Source: Smithella sp035382085 (GTDB taxonomy: Bacteria > Desulfobacterota > Syntrophia > Syntrophales > Smithellaceae). From it: DNA of 64,000 nt. Position numbers and translations under genes: made by a program. The stretch is taken from positions 14,459-78,458 of the forward strand of contig DAOSZO010000003.1 in assembly GCA_035382085.1 (NCBI GenBank), in the 5' to 3' direction. The notes beneath the pieces were generated by a model that saw only the letters and a program-made list of their open reading frames with translations, did no database searches and was not told where the DNA came from. Positions 40,821 through 49,658 of the stretch are shown here, in pieces. Each line of letters begins with the position of its first letter. Position 1 is the first letter of the stretch.

Positions 40821-42521
40821 CTACACATAGGCTTTTTTGTTTTCGTCCCACGTGCCGGGCACAACTTTCAAAACTTCCAGCTCCTTTTTTTTGATCCGAT
40901 GCGTCTCCGTTTTGGGAAGTTCCGGAACGATTTTGATATAGCGGGGAACAGCGAATTTGGGCAAATTCTCTTTGAGGTCTTCAATCAGGTCGCTTTCCTT
41001 GAGTTTTCTCCCTTCCACCAGCGTTATGGTGGCCATGATGTCATCTTCGGCAAGCTCGGAGGGGACGGCATACACGGCCGCCTCCAAGACGTCGGGGTGC
41101 TTCTGGATCGCCTGCTCGACCTCAAAGGCCGAAACATTTTCCCCCTTGATCCGCATGGATTCGGTATTTCTTCCAATAAAGTAAAGATATCCCCCGGAAT
41201 CCCGCTTCACCAAATCGCCCGTGAAAATGTATCCCTTGCTCATTTTTTCAGAGGACGCTTTTTCATTTTTATAATACTCCACCGACGACGTACTCTTTTT
41301 GTCGGAAACCGGAAAAATCAGCTCGCCCGGCGTTCCGTCGGGAACGTCGTTCATCTCGGCGTCGACGATGCGGTACTTGACCTTCATGGGCGGCTTTCCG
41401 ATGGAGCCCACCGGTGCCGTGCCCAGATTCATGATGGTTTTGCCGCCGCCGTCAACGGCGCCGTATGCTTCGTAAATGGTCACGCCGAAGCGTTTTTCAA
41501 ACGTTTCCCACAAGTCTGCCGGACAGGCCGCTGAAATGATGAACCGGACGTTGTGCTGTTTGTCGGTCGGCTTCTCTGGCTGTTTCAGCAGAATCGGGAT
41601 CATGGCGCCGATGGTGTTGAAGGTGGTAACGTGATATTTCCGGATGTCGTCCCAGAATCGGCTGGCCGAAAACTTTTTCGCCAAAGCGACTTTCGCGCCC
41701 ACGTGAAGCGCGTTGGTCACCGTGACAAAAAGGGCATTGCCGTGAAACAGCGGCATGGCCGTGTAAAGCACATCGCTTTTTTTGAACAGCATGCCGGCCA
41801 CCAGGGAGAGCAGCTTCACGGACGATTTTCGATAGCGGTACACAACCCCCTTCGGCAACCCTGTCGTGCCGGATGTGTAGGTAATGAAGCAAAGATCATC
41901 CTTGCGGTATCCGATGCCCGGATTTGCCGGCGAGCACCCGTAGGCTTCGTCAAGAACAGGATAATTTTGCGGATATTTTGCGGATGGCGGGGAGGTCGGA
42001 TTGACAATGATGGTCCTGATGTTTTCCAGCCGGTCGGCGATTTTCTGCAGGGTTTCCAGGTGAGTCTCGTCGATGACAAGGTACTGCGCGTCGCAGTGGT
42101 TAAGAATATACAGGAGACTGTCCCCCTTCAGCGACGTGTTGACGGGGACGGCATACATTCCGATCTTCTGAATGCCGATGAAAACGTCCAGGAAACGGGG
42201 GGAATTGTCCATGATCATGGCCACCCCCTTCCCCTGACCACCTCCCAGTGAAAGAAAGTAATTGGCCATGCGGTTGGCGTTTTCATTCATCTGGCGGTAG
42301 GTAAAGGTCTTGTCCTCAAACATGAGAAAGACCCGGTCCTTGTACCGGCCGGCTTTTTCTTCCATCAGTTCTCCCCAGGACATCTCCTCGCGGATTTCCG
42401 TTCGGAGAACGCCGGATACATTTTTCAAAAAAGTCCCTCTTCTGATTTCGTTTGCGGAAAACATAACAATCGACTTTAAGACATTTCCCGCCAAACCTAT
42501 TTTTCTTAATGTCCTATTCAA
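40821..42521 (-). CDS. Acyl-CoA synthetase (AMP-forming)
   Basis: 566 residues of the ANL superfamily. It activates a carboxylic acid to its CoA thioester with ATP. ATP motif FITYTSGTTGLPKGVV, GEL and FTGDLVKRDSGGYLYFIGR, and the hinge and lysine region KTETHRIKKKELE are present. It resembles CaiC/FadD-type ligases rather than benzoate-CoA ligase, but substrate cannot be fixed by eye. It seems to start with TTG at 42521 after GGAG; an ATG at 42528 opens only a four-codon frame (stop TAG). Confidence 0.88.
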   Translation of the reverse strand: MNRTLRKIGLAGNVLKSIVMFSANEIRRGTFLKNVSGVLRTEIREEMSWGELMEEKAGRYKDRVFLMFEDKTFTYRQMNENANRMANYFLSLGGGQGKGVAMIMDNSPRFLDVFIGIQKIGMYAVPVNTSLKGDSLLYILNHCDAQYLVIDETHLETLQKIADRLENIRTIIVNPTSPPSAKYPQNYPVLDEAYGCSPANPGIGYRKDDLCFITYTSGTTGLPKGVVYRYRKSSVKLLSLVAGMLFKKSDVLYTAMPLFHGNALFVTVTNALHVGAKVALAKKFSASRFWDDIRKYHVTTFNTIGAMIPILLKQPEKPTDKQHNVRFIISAACPADLWETFEKRFGVTIYEAYGAVDGGGKTIMNLGTAPVGSIGKPPMKVKYRIVDAEMNDVPDGTPGELIFPVSDKKSTSSVEYYKNEKASSEKMSKGYIFTGDLVKRDSGGYLYFIGRNTESMRIKGENVSAFEVEQAIQKHPDVLEAAVYAVPSELAEDDIMATITLVEGRKLKESDLIEDLKENLPKFAVPRYIKIVPELPKTETHRIKKKELEVLKVVPGTWDENKKAYV

Positions 42522-42541
42522 AATTCATCTCCTTTACATCC

Positions 42542-43942
42542 TCATTTCAAGGGAGGCTTCTCCAGAATGTGAATGCACATGGCCGCTTCCTCCACGCCCA
42601 GGGCGCCGCCACCATTTTCCGCAAGTCCTATTTTCGCTCCCGAAACCTGCCGCGAACCGGCCGTACCGCGCAGTTGCGTGACCAACTCGTGGATTTGCGC
42701 CAGTCCCGAAGCGCCGATGGGATGACCCCGGGATTCCAGACCGCCGCTGGGATTAACCGGTTTTTTGCCGCCAAGCCTTGTCGCGCCGCTCTCTGCGTAC
42801 CGGCCTCCCTCTCCTATGGGGCAGAAGCCCAGCGATTCGCACTGGTGCAGTTCTCCGTAAGCCGTTGCATCATGCACCTCGGCAAAATCCACATCGGACG
42901 GCCCCAAACCCGACTTCTCGTAGGCGAGACGACTCAGGCGCTCGCCTATGTCCGTTCCATCGCGATCTCTGGCCATGCCGGACCCCAGAATGGAGGCTCT
43001 TACTTTCACGGCTTGAGCAGTCAGCCCCAGACGTCTGACCGTTTTTTCGTCGCAGAGAATGGCTGAGGCGGCGCCGTCGCCGATGGGCGCACACATAGAC
43101 CTCGTCAGCGGCCAGGTCACGAGACGATCCGCCAAAACCTCTTCCTTGGAAACGAGAAACTGATACTGCGCGTTGGGATTGAGGGAGGAATGAAAATGAT
43201 TTTTGGAGGCGATGACGGCCAGCTGTTCGATGGTGCTGCCGAACTTTTTCATGTGCTGACGCGCCTCGTAGCCGTAGACATCCATGAACGGCGAATGATC
43301 GCCGCTGCCCAACTTCCGCAGTTTTTTCAGGACATCATATCCCATGGTCTCACCCATGCGGATGGCAACGACCAGAGCGTCACGCCGGACCATGAATTTG
43401 TCTTTGAGTGTCTTTTTTTTACTCTTGCCGCCTTTTTTCGCCAGGTGTTTGTATTTCTCGATGTGAGCCGCCATAGCCTTTCTTTCATCATCGCTCAAAG
43501 AAAAATCGCCCAGCGACTCCAGCATGGTTCCCAGATTTCCCACGTCCAGTCCCGTAAGAAATCCCGAAAACACAAGCGCTTGATTTCTGTCGTAGATTTT
43601 TTCCGCTCCCAGCGCCATGGTTATGTCATACAAACCGCTGGCGACTCCCAGCCAGGCGTGATGGAAAGCGGTTGAACCGCCGGCGCAGGCGTTCTCTACA
43701 TTGGTAATCGGAATGGCATCTATCCCCAGGGGTCGCAGAGCAACCTGACCGCGGATACAAACCTGCCTTTTGTACTCGCCCCAGGCTGAATTGGAAAACC
43801 AGAGCGCCTGGATCTGTTTTTTATCCAGCCCCGCCTCCTTCAAGCACGGAAAAACCGTCATGGCCGACAGATCAGCGATGGTCTTTTCGAGGTACTTTCC
43901 AAATTTGATGGTATGGGCTGCAATCACATAGACATCTCGCAT
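42542..43942 (-). CDS. Thiolase-family acetyl-CoA acyltransferase (SCP-x type)
   Basis: 466 residues. The active-site cysteine is in NVENACAGGSTAFHHA, the catalytic His in NPSGGLESRGHPIGASGLAQ, and the second Cys/His region in AENGGGALGVEE. It splits or makes 3-oxoacyl-CoA. The length exceeds the usual ~390-400 because of a Lys-rich insert near residues 160-185 (KKGGKSKKKTLKDKF), which might form a basic loop. It lies between the CoA ligase and the activator pair of module 1. Confidence 0.88.
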   Translation of the reverse strand: MRDVYVIAAHTIKFGKYLEKTIADLSAMTVFPCLKEAGLDKKQIQALWFSNSAWGEYKRQVCIRGQVALRPLGIDAIPITNVENACAGGSTAFHHAWLGVASGLYDITMALGAEKIYDRNQALVFSGFLTGLDVGNLGTMLESLGDFSLSDDERKAMAAHIEKYKHLAKKGGKSKKKTLKDKFMVRRDALVVAIRMGETMGYDVLKKLRKLGSGDHSPFMDVYGYEARQHMKKFGSTIEQLAVIASKNHFHSSLNPNAQYQFLVSKEEVLADRLVTWPLTRSMCAPIGDGAASAILCDEKTVRRLGLTAQAVKVRASILGSGMARDRDGTDIGERLSRLAYEKSGLGPSDVDFAEVHDATAYGELHQCESLGFCPIGEGGRYAESGATRLGGKKPVNPSGGLESRGHPIGASGLAQIHELVTQLRGTAGSRQVSGAKIGLAENGGGALGVEEAAMCIHILEKPPLK

Positions 43943-43967
43943 AATTTCTTTTAAACTCCTTTTTTCC

Positions 43968-44804
43968 TCAAATCTTCCACGGCAGACTCGGAATGCCGTT
44001 TTTTAATTCTTTCCGGCGACGCCGAAACGTCGCGTTTTTTCCCTGCGCCAACAGAGAAGCTCCGAAAGCGGCGACAGCCTGGGCATCAACAGACAAAGTC
44101 AGCATGTTCCTGCCGGTGAGCTCGGAGAGTCTTTGGCGGACAATCGGAAGTGTAGATAATCCTCCAATAAGGGCGATGTCATCCTGTGCACCCGCACCGT
44201 CAAGAAGGGAGGCGGCTTTTGATACCACGGCATTGATGGTTCCGGCCAGGACATCTTCCGATTTCATTCCGGCATTGATCTGCGAGATAATCTCGCTTTC
44301 GGCAAAGACGGCGCAATTGCTGACAAAGGTGTACGGGTTCGTGGAAGAGGACGCCCTGAACGTAATCTGCTCGAAAGGCACTCCCACGGCTTCGGCCACC
44401 ATTTCAAGAAACTTTCCGCTTCCAGCTGCGCATCGTTCGTTGATCCGGGCAGTTTCCAAAAAGCCGTTTGGGTTCAGCGTGGACACGGTGATGAAAAGCC
44501 CTCCCATATCGACGACGGTTCGGACATTGGGGGCAAGAAAGAAGGCGGCTCTCGACGCGCAGGCGGCTTCGCTCAGCGTGAAGGCCGCCTGTTTCACCAG
44601 ATGACCGCCGAATCCAGTGGCAATGATTTTTCTTATTCCCCATCTTCCCACACCGGCCTGGCAGCGGGTTTCTTTCAAAAGGGAACGGATGATGGCATCG
44701 AAACGAGGCCCCATTTCCGCGCAGGCAAATCCGCACAGGCTTGCACCGTCGGTAAGAGCAACCTTGATGAAACGCGTTCCGACGTCGACACCCGCCGTTA
44801 TCAT
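43968..44804 (-). CDS. BadF/BadG/HgdC-family activator ATPase, divergent member, module 1
   Basis: 278 residues of the acetate-kinase/actin-fold activators that couple ATP hydrolysis to electron transfer. The two cluster cysteines are present: NERCAAGSGKFLE and FVSNCAVFAESE. ATP-fold motifs are VDVGTRFIKVAL at the N-terminus and ALIGGLSTLPIVRQRL. It departs from its paralogues where they read TGYGR (here TGFGGH) and DIGGQDCK (here DMGGLFITV), so the second phosphate/adenosine loop has lost its Gln-Asp pair. A basic tail (FRRRRKELK) is extra. It overlaps the canonical activator by 4 bp, as if forming a heterodimer. Confidence 0.87.
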   Translation of the reverse strand: MITAGVDVGTRFIKVALTDGASLCGFACAEMGPRFDAIIRSLLKETRCQAGVGRWGIRKIIATGFGGHLVKQAAFTLSEAACASRAAFFLAPNVRTVVDMGGLFITVSTLNPNGFLETARINERCAAGSGKFLEMVAEAVGVPFEQITFRASSSTNPYTFVSNCAVFAESEIISQINAGMKSEDVLAGTINAVVSKAASLLDGAGAQDDIALIGGLSTLPIVRQRLSELTGRNMLTLSVDAQAVAAFGASLLAQGKNATFRRRRKELKNGIPSLPWKI

Positions 44805-45592
44805 GATGTTCCTCCTCCTTCCAGCACCTTTTTCGCGAAACAGGCGGCGCCCAGCGCGCCGATAATCTGCGGATCCACGGGGAGGGTTTTAAAGGTTCTG
44901 TTCATATGATAAGCCAGCTGCCGGACAACGCCGGGATTTTTGGATACGCCGCCGGTGATGCAAACATGATCCTCGACGTCAATGGCTTTGGCCAGGGCCG
45001 CAACGCGCTTGGCCACGGCGTCGGCAATGCCGCAGGCGATGTGCTTGAGTTTTTTCCGGGCGTAGAGATGGCCGAGCACTTCCAGCTCCATGAAGATGCT
45101 GCATTTATTGCTGATGTTGATTGGTTTTTTGGACTTGACGGCCAGTCTTCCCAGCTCCTCGAGTTTGACGCCGATGGTTCGGGCGAGAATCTCCAGCGAC
45201 CGTCCCGTGCCGGCGGCACACTTGTCGTTCATGATGAAGTCGCGGACATTGCCGTTTGCGTCGATCAGAATGACTTTGCAGTCCTGTCCGCCGATATCAA
45301 TGACCGTGCGGATGCCGGAATCCACGTGAAAGGCGCCCAATCCGTGACAGGATATCTCGCTCATGTTCATCTGGGCGAAAGGAATTTCATACCGGCCGTA
45401 ACCCGTCGAGCAACAAACGTCCAGATCAGAGAAATTCAGCCTTGCCGATTTCAGGGCTTTCTCCATCACCCTTCGTGCGGAATCCGTAGGCGTGGATTGG
45501 ACGGGAATGATTTCGCCGGCCAGCCCGCCTTTTTCGTTCATAATGTAGGCTTTTGCGGTGAGCGATCCAACATCGCATCCTGCTACAATCAT
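44801..45592 (-). CDS. 2-hydroxyacyl-CoA dehydratase/benzoyl-CoA reductase activator (HgdC-type), module 1
   Basis: 263 residues. CDVGSLTAKAYIMN, TGYGRYEIPFA, VIDIGGQDCKVI, MNDKCAAGTGRSLE and ISNKCSIFMELE give a complete activator: ATP loops and the two cysteines that hold one 4Fe-4S cluster between two subunits. It is the first gene of module 1, 80-107 bp downstream of a sigma-70-type promoter. The size matches HgdC (about 260), smaller than BcrA/BadF (about 430). Confidence 0.93.
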   Translation of the reverse strand: MIVAGCDVGSLTAKAYIMNEKGGLAGEIIPVQSTPTDSARRVMEKALKSARLNFSDLDVCCSTGYGRYEIPFAQMNMSEISCHGLGAFHVDSGIRTVIDIGGQDCKVILIDANGNVRDFIMNDKCAAGTGRSLEILARTIGVKLEELGRLAVKSKKPINISNKCSIFMELEVLGHLYARKKLKHIACGIADAVAKRVAALAKAIDVEDHVCITGGVSKNPGVVRQLAYHMNRTFKTLPVDPQIIGALGAACFAKKVLEGGGTS

Positions 45593-45671
45593 GATTTTCC
45601 TTTTATTCTTCCGGAATTTTGCAATCTAAAATCGCAAATAACTTCTTAACACTAGTCCCGATCCGAGTTTG

Positions 45672-45699
45672 AGCATATCAAACATATACACAATGTCAA
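45672..45699 (-). promoter_or_regulatory. Sigma-70-type promoter of module 1
   Basis: On the minus strand TTGACA (45699-45694) and TATGCT (45677-45672) with a 16-bp spacer. The start would be near 45665. The inverted repeat at 45684-45712 covers its -35 region and spacer, as expected for a repressor. Confidence 0.6.
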
Positions 45700-45712
45700 G
45701 AATTATGTATAT
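45684..45712. promoter_or_regulatory. Candidate operator of the GntR-family regulator
   Basis: Inverted repeat ATATACA / TGTATAT with a 15-bp spacer, centred over the -35 box of the module 1 promoter and 25 bp from the -35 box of the regulator gene's own promoter. This position would allow one regulator to control both directions. Confidence 0.5.
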
Positions 45713-45736
45713 CAATTTTAAAAATTAAATAACTAT

Positions 45737-45765
45737 TTGACAAGGCATCATGAATCTATTATACT
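45737..45765 (+). promoter_or_regulatory. Sigma-70-type promoter of the GntR-family regulator gene
   Basis: TTGACA and TATACT with exactly 17 bp between: eleven of twelve consensus bases. Transcription would begin near 45772, which rules out a translation start at 45750 and supports ATG 45804. Confidence 0.8.
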
Positions 45766-45803
45766 TTAATAGAAACATATTTTTACGCATAGGTGGAATT
45801 AAA

Positions 45804-46565
45804 ATGCCTGCTCAGCAAGTGCCGGAAAGGGCCGTCCGCATTATCATGAAGGATATTTTTACTCATAAATTGAAACCGGGAACAAAATTGCCATCAGCAA
45901 AAGATTTGTCAAAACAATTACATATAGACTTAAGTTCGCTCCGCATCGCCCTGAAACGACTGGAGGCGATGAATCTTTTGCACATCAAACAAGGTGACGG
46001 CATCTACGTAAAAGACTATGTAAAAAACGCCGGCATAGATTTTTTGAGCCTGCTCTTCACCCACGACGAAGCGAACGGCGAAGATTACGTGATCGATGAA
46101 TGCCTCATCGACGAGGTCTGGGAATACTGGACGTTGTTTTTTCCGGAGATGCTGAAACTCGCATCGATACGCCTTTCGTCGCTCAAGGATTTAAAAGCCC
46201 TGCGGACCCTTCTGGATGAGGAAGCCGCAAATATCAAAAACCGGGAAAAAGTCATAGAACTGGAGATCAAGCAGCAGGACCTCGTGGTGGACATCTGCAA
46301 CAATACCATTATTTTTTTGCTGTCAAACTCCTCCCGCCCGATGAGAAAAAAAATTATCGAAATTTTCGTTCGGGCCGTCAGTGATGAGGAATTGAAAAAA
46401 TTTATCGAAATGAAAAAGTCGCTCCTCAATGATTTTGCCAAAGGCACAGTGACGGACGCGAGTTCCGTAGCCGAAAAATACCGTAAACTATTGTCCGCGA
46501 ATCGCCAGCTCCTGAGGCAGAAAATCATCCAGAACGACTACAAACTGCACGACACGCAAAAATGA
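45804..46565 (+). CDS. GntR/FadR-family transcriptional regulator
   Basis: 253 residues. Winged HTH at the N-terminus: AVRIIMKDIFTHKLKPGTKLPSAKDLSKQLHIDLSSLRIALKRLEAMNLLHIKQGDGIYVKDY (GntR fold). The C-terminal helical domain resembles FCD/FadR effector domains, which often bind acyl-CoA or acids. It is divergent from module 1 and convergent with module 2, so it is a likely regulator of at least module 1. Start at ATG 45804 with AGGTGG, downstream of the promoter at 45737-45765. Confidence 0.87.
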   Translation: MPAQQVPERAVRIIMKDIFTHKLKPGTKLPSAKDLSKQLHIDLSSLRIALKRLEAMNLLHIKQGDGIYVKDYVKNAGIDFLSLLFTHDEANGEDYVIDECLIDEVWEYWTLFFPEMLKLASIRLSSLKDLKALRTLLDEEAANIKNREKVIELEIKQQDLVVDICNNTIIFLLSNSSRPMRKKIIEIFVRAVSDEELKKFIEMKKSLLNDFAKGTVTDASSVAEKYRKLLSANRQLLRQKIIQNDYKLHDTQK

Positions 46566-46590
46566 CGCCTCTGACCATTCTTGCCGCAGT

Positions 46591-47364
46591 TTACAGCCGC
46601 AACGCTCCAAGAATGCCCTCCACCGTCCTGCAGGCCGGAGCGGTGTCGGGAAAGTCAACAAACGATTTGCCGTGAAAATCGAATTCCCTGATTAACTCGT
46701 CCTCCATCAGCCAGCCCAAGACATCCATCGGCGCATTGTTTTGGATGTTCTGAACCTCGCTGCCGTCCCGGACGCGGTTCAGTATCATTCCCATGCTTTG
46801 ATAGTTTACGGCCTTGTTGTCTTCGGCAAGGTGTTTGATCGTTTTGGCGACGTTTACGCCCTTGGCGGATGTATCGGATACGACAACCAGATGATCCACG
46901 GTCTTCATCACCCGCCGGTTGATTTGCTCAACGCCCGCTTCGCCGTCAATCAACACAACGTCGAAATTTTTGGCCAGGTCCTGAATGATATCCTTCAAAA
47001 GAGAATTCACCTTGCAGAAACATCCCTCGGATTCCGGCCGGCCTATCGCCAGAAGACAGACATTGCCGCGTTCCGTGAGCGTATCAAAAAGTTCATAATC
47101 CAGCATATTCAGCGTGGCGGCTTTATCCTGATGCTCCCCCTTCTGAATTGACCGGATCAAGTCATTCCGGATATCGTCCACTGTTTTTTTGACTTCGACC
47201 CCCAGCGCCGTGCAAAGGCCGACGGCAGGATCCGCATCAATGGCTAGAATTTTCAAATCCTTTCTTCGGGCCAGGATCTTCATCATTAAAGCGGCCACGG
47301 ACGTTTTCCCCACGCCCCCTTTTCCGCAAAGCGCAATGGTCTTTGTTTTTTTATCCATGGGCAT
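46591..47364 (-). CDS. CooC-type nickel/metal-insertion P-loop ATPase
   Basis: 257 residues of the MinD/NifH-like family. P-loop ALCGKGGVGKTSVAALM; switch LIDGEAGVEQINRR; a CxC motif at GCFCKVNSLL matches CooC, which binds metal through paired cysteines when loading nickel into CO dehydrogenase. VVVSDTSAKGVNVAKTI is a further CooC-like element. It overlaps the acetyl-CoA-synthase-like gene (47351-48085) by 14 bp and is the last gene of module 2. No carbon monoxide dehydrogenase catalytic gene is in the window. Confidence 0.85.
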   Translation of the reverse strand: MPMDKKTKTIALCGKGGVGKTSVAALMMKILARRKDLKILAIDADPAVGLCTALGVEVKKTVDDIRNDLIRSIQKGEHQDKAATLNMLDYELFDTLTERGNVCLLAIGRPESEGCFCKVNSLLKDIIQDLAKNFDVVLIDGEAGVEQINRRVMKTVDHLVVVSDTSAKGVNVAKTIKHLAEDNKAVNYQSMGMILNRVRDGSEVQNIQNNAPMDVLGWLMEDELIREFDFHGKSFVDFPDTAPACRTVEGILGALRL

Positions 47365-48085
47365 TCGAATTTTTCTCCTTTCTTGATCTTCTCATTCCCT
47401 TGAGCTCACCGACCTCGCTGCAGACGTCATTGTATTCACATTCATCGCAATCGGGATCAATCTCCTTCAACATTTTATCCAGGGCGTTGATCGTCCGTCC
47501 GACATTTTTGGTGATGTCTCTCAATTCCCGGACATCCTCGCCGCTTGATGTCACGAAAAGAAATTCAACAGCATGAACGTAATCTTTCTTGAGATATTCA
47601 CGCCTCAGCGAGGCGGCCATCATTTCAAACGAAAAACCGTCTTTAACCGCATCCTTGCTGATGCGGCTCCACTCCCGCTGATACTGCGAGACGGCCCTGA
47701 TCATGTAACCTTTCAGATCCAGGGAGTACCTGACCGCTTCCATTTCTTTGTACCGTTCATAGGCATTCTCTTCATTAAAGCCGCTCACCCCAACCAGCAC
47801 CACTTTGCCGAACGGCAGGCTCTGTCCCTCGCTGCGCCGTATATCCGGACCGATCAGCGTCATCTTCCCGTCAGTAACGTTTTGCGCCTGTTGCGTCCAG
47901 ATCAGGCAGGAAACGGATTCCTGCCGGGGATTGCCCAATTCCACCGCCGTATCCTCGGCCAAAACGACATTCCGCCCTTCGGACTTCGGCCAGAAAAGGC
48001 CTCCCGCTTTTTGAACGGAAGCAATGCCCCGTCTTTTTTCCATGTAGACACGGATATCGCCGATGGCGCGTTCGAAGAGTTCCAT
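47351..48085 (-). CDS. Free-standing acetyl-CoA synthase beta-subunit-like domain (CdhC/AcsB region without A-cluster domain)
   Basis: 244 residues. ELFERAIGDIRVYMEKR, VVLAEDTAVELGNPRQESV, KMTLIGPDIRRSEGQSLPFGKVVLVG, KGYMIRAVSQYQREWSRIS, HAVEFLFVTSSGEDVRELRDI and DCDECEYNDVC follow, as I recall, the part of CdhC/AcsB before its C-terminal domain. The nickel A-cluster domain with its CGC motif is missing, so it cannot make acetyl-CoA alone. It is not a broken remnant: the frame is clean and it is coupled to the CooC-type ATPase gene. A role as partner or metal/corrinoid-interaction module is a guess. The family call rests on recalled motifs. Confidence 0.6.
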   Translation of the reverse strand: MELFERAIGDIRVYMEKRRGIASVQKAGGLFWPKSEGRNVVLAEDTAVELGNPRQESVSCLIWTQQAQNVTDGKMTLIGPDIRRSEGQSLPFGKVVLVGVSGFNEENAYERYKEMEAVRYSLDLKGYMIRAVSQYQREWSRISKDAVKDGFSFEMMAASLRREYLKKDYVHAVEFLFVTSSGEDVRELRDITKNVGRTINALDKMLKEIDPDCDECEYNDVCSEVGELKGMRRSRKEKNSNAHG

Positions 48086-48093
48086 GGGTCCCC

Positions 48094-48873
48094 TTAATTT
48101 CTCAGATGCTCGGCGGCAAAAATCGCCGCGCCCAGCGCGCCGTTGATTTGCGGGTCTCTTTCCGTTTTTTTCAACGGTCTGCCCAGGGCCTTCTCCAGGG
48201 CGGAGAACATCCCTTCGTTTTTGGCCACGCCACCCGTCATCACGATATCGTCTTCCAGGTCAATGCTCTTGGCCAGCGCGGCGACCCGGTGCGCGAGCGC
48301 CTGATGCAGGCCGCTGACGATGTCGGCAATGTTTTTGCCCTCATTAATCAGGGAAACAATTTCCGTTTCCGCAAAAATGACGCATTGATTGGAAATGCTG
48401 ACGGGATTTTGCGACGATTGGGAAACCGCCCCCATGTCGTTGAGGTCGATATTAAGCGCGTCGGCCATGACCTCCAGAAATCTGCCCGTTCCGGAGGCGC
48501 ATTTGTCGTTATAAACATAGCGGACAACATTGGTCTTGTCGTCCAGGCGGATCGCCTTGGCATCCTGGCCGCCGATGTCAATCACCATTCTTACCGACGG
48601 CATCTTCCATTGCGCGCCCTTGCCGTGGCAGGCGATCTCCGATTCCACCCGGTTGGCGAAGGGAATGCTCGCCCTGCCGTATCCGGTGCCCACGCAATAG
48701 GAGATTTCCTCCATAACCAGTCCCGCCTGGTCCAGCGCTCTGGCCATAATGTCCCGCGCCGATTCTTCCGGATGGGATTTCGCACGCATCACCTGGGCCG
48801 CCAGAATCTCATCTCCTCTCAGAATCACCGCTTTCGCGGTCAACGAACCGATGTCACATCCCGCCACTATCAT
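48094..48873 (-). CDS. BadF/HgdC-family activator ATPase, module 2 (second)
   Basis: 259 residues. CDIGSLTAKAVILR, VGTGYGRASIPFA, MVIDIGGQDAKAIRLD, YNDKCASGTGRFLE and ISNQCVIFAETEIVSL are all present. It therefore has both ATP loops and both cluster cysteines. It overlaps the other activator of this module by 4 bp and is probably co-translated as a pair. Confidence 0.93.
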   Translation of the reverse strand: MIVAGCDIGSLTAKAVILRGDEILAAQVMRAKSHPEESARDIMARALDQAGLVMEEISYCVGTGYGRASIPFANRVESEIACHGKGAQWKMPSVRMVIDIGGQDAKAIRLDDKTNVVRYVYNDKCASGTGRFLEVMADALNIDLNDMGAVSQSSQNPVSISNQCVIFAETEIVSLINEGKNIADIVSGLHQALAHRVAALAKSIDLEDDIVMTGGVAKNEGMFSALEKALGRPLKKTERDPQINGALGAAIFAAEHLRN

Positions 48874-49658
48874 CCGGTTTTCCCTCCTCGAATCTTCTCG
48901 CCGGCAATGACCGCCGCGCCCAACGCGCCGACAATCTGCGGATCATATTTTAGTTTTTTGATTTTCACGCCCAGCACCTTTTCGAGATGGGCAACAACTC
49001 CCTTGTTTTTGGCGACACCGCCGGACATGCAGATATCTTTTTCCGCCTTGACCTGATTGGCCAGAATGCCCACCCGGATGGCCATGGCCCGATTGATGGC
49101 GGCGGCAATATCGGCTATCGGTTTTTTGGAGTTGAGATGGTGAATCACCTCCGCCTGAACCCAAACCGTACAGGTGGAAGACAGCGACAGTGGATCCTTG
49201 GCATTTTCAGAAATGGTGCCCAATTCATCCAGACTCACTTCCAGCAGCTTGGCCATGACTTCCAGAAATCGCCCGGTGCCCGCGGCGCATTTGTCGTTGG
49301 TGGAAAACTTCAGAACATTCCCGTCCTTATCCAGACGGACGGCCTTGCAGTCCTGGCCACCGATGTCAATCACCGTGCGCACCGAAGGCATGATCCACTG
49401 CGCTCCCTTGCCGTGGCAGGCAATTTCCGATACGGTCATGTTGACAAAAGGAATCTTATTTCGGCCGTATCCGGTGCCGACACAGAAAGCGATATCCTGC
49501 ATCTTCAAGCCGGTTTTTTCGAGAACAAGGCTCATCACCTCAGCGGCTGATTCTTCCGGTTTGGATTTTGCCTTGATCACCGCGTGCCCCAGAACAGAGC
49601 CGTTCATAATCACCGCTTTCGCGGTCAGCGATCCCACATCGCACCCCGCAACAATCAT
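48870..49658 (-). CDS. BadF/HgdC-family activator ATPase, module 2 (first)
   Basis: 262 residues. CDVGSLTAKAVIMN, TGYGRNKIPFV, VIDIGGQDCKAVRLD, TNDKCAAGTGRFLE and LSSTCTVWVQAEV. The second cysteine is retained, but the usual SNxCxVFAESE is changed to SSTCTVWVQAE. It begins inside the stop of the reductase subunit gene 49655-51058 (ATGA overlap), so activator and reductase should be produced together. Confidence 0.92.
   Translation of the reverse strand: MIVAGCDVGSLTAKAVIMNGSVLGHAVIKAKSKPEESAAEVMSLVLEKTGLKMQDIAFCVGTGYGRNKIPFVNMTVSEIACHGKGAQWIMPSVRTVIDIGGQDCKAVRLDKDGNVLKFSTNDKCAAGTGRFLEVMAKLLEVSLDELGTISENAKDPLSLSSTCTVWVQAEVIHHLNSKKPIADIAAAINRAMAIRVGILANQVKAEKDICMSGGVAKNKGVVAHLEKVLGVKIKKLKYDPQIVGALGAAVIAGEKIRGGKTG

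Noticed and set aside
47351..48085. Pseudogene of a full acetyl-CoA synthase beta subunit
   Set aside because: The frame is intact, it has a start, and it is coupled to its neighbours; no remnant of the A-cluster domain is found next to it.
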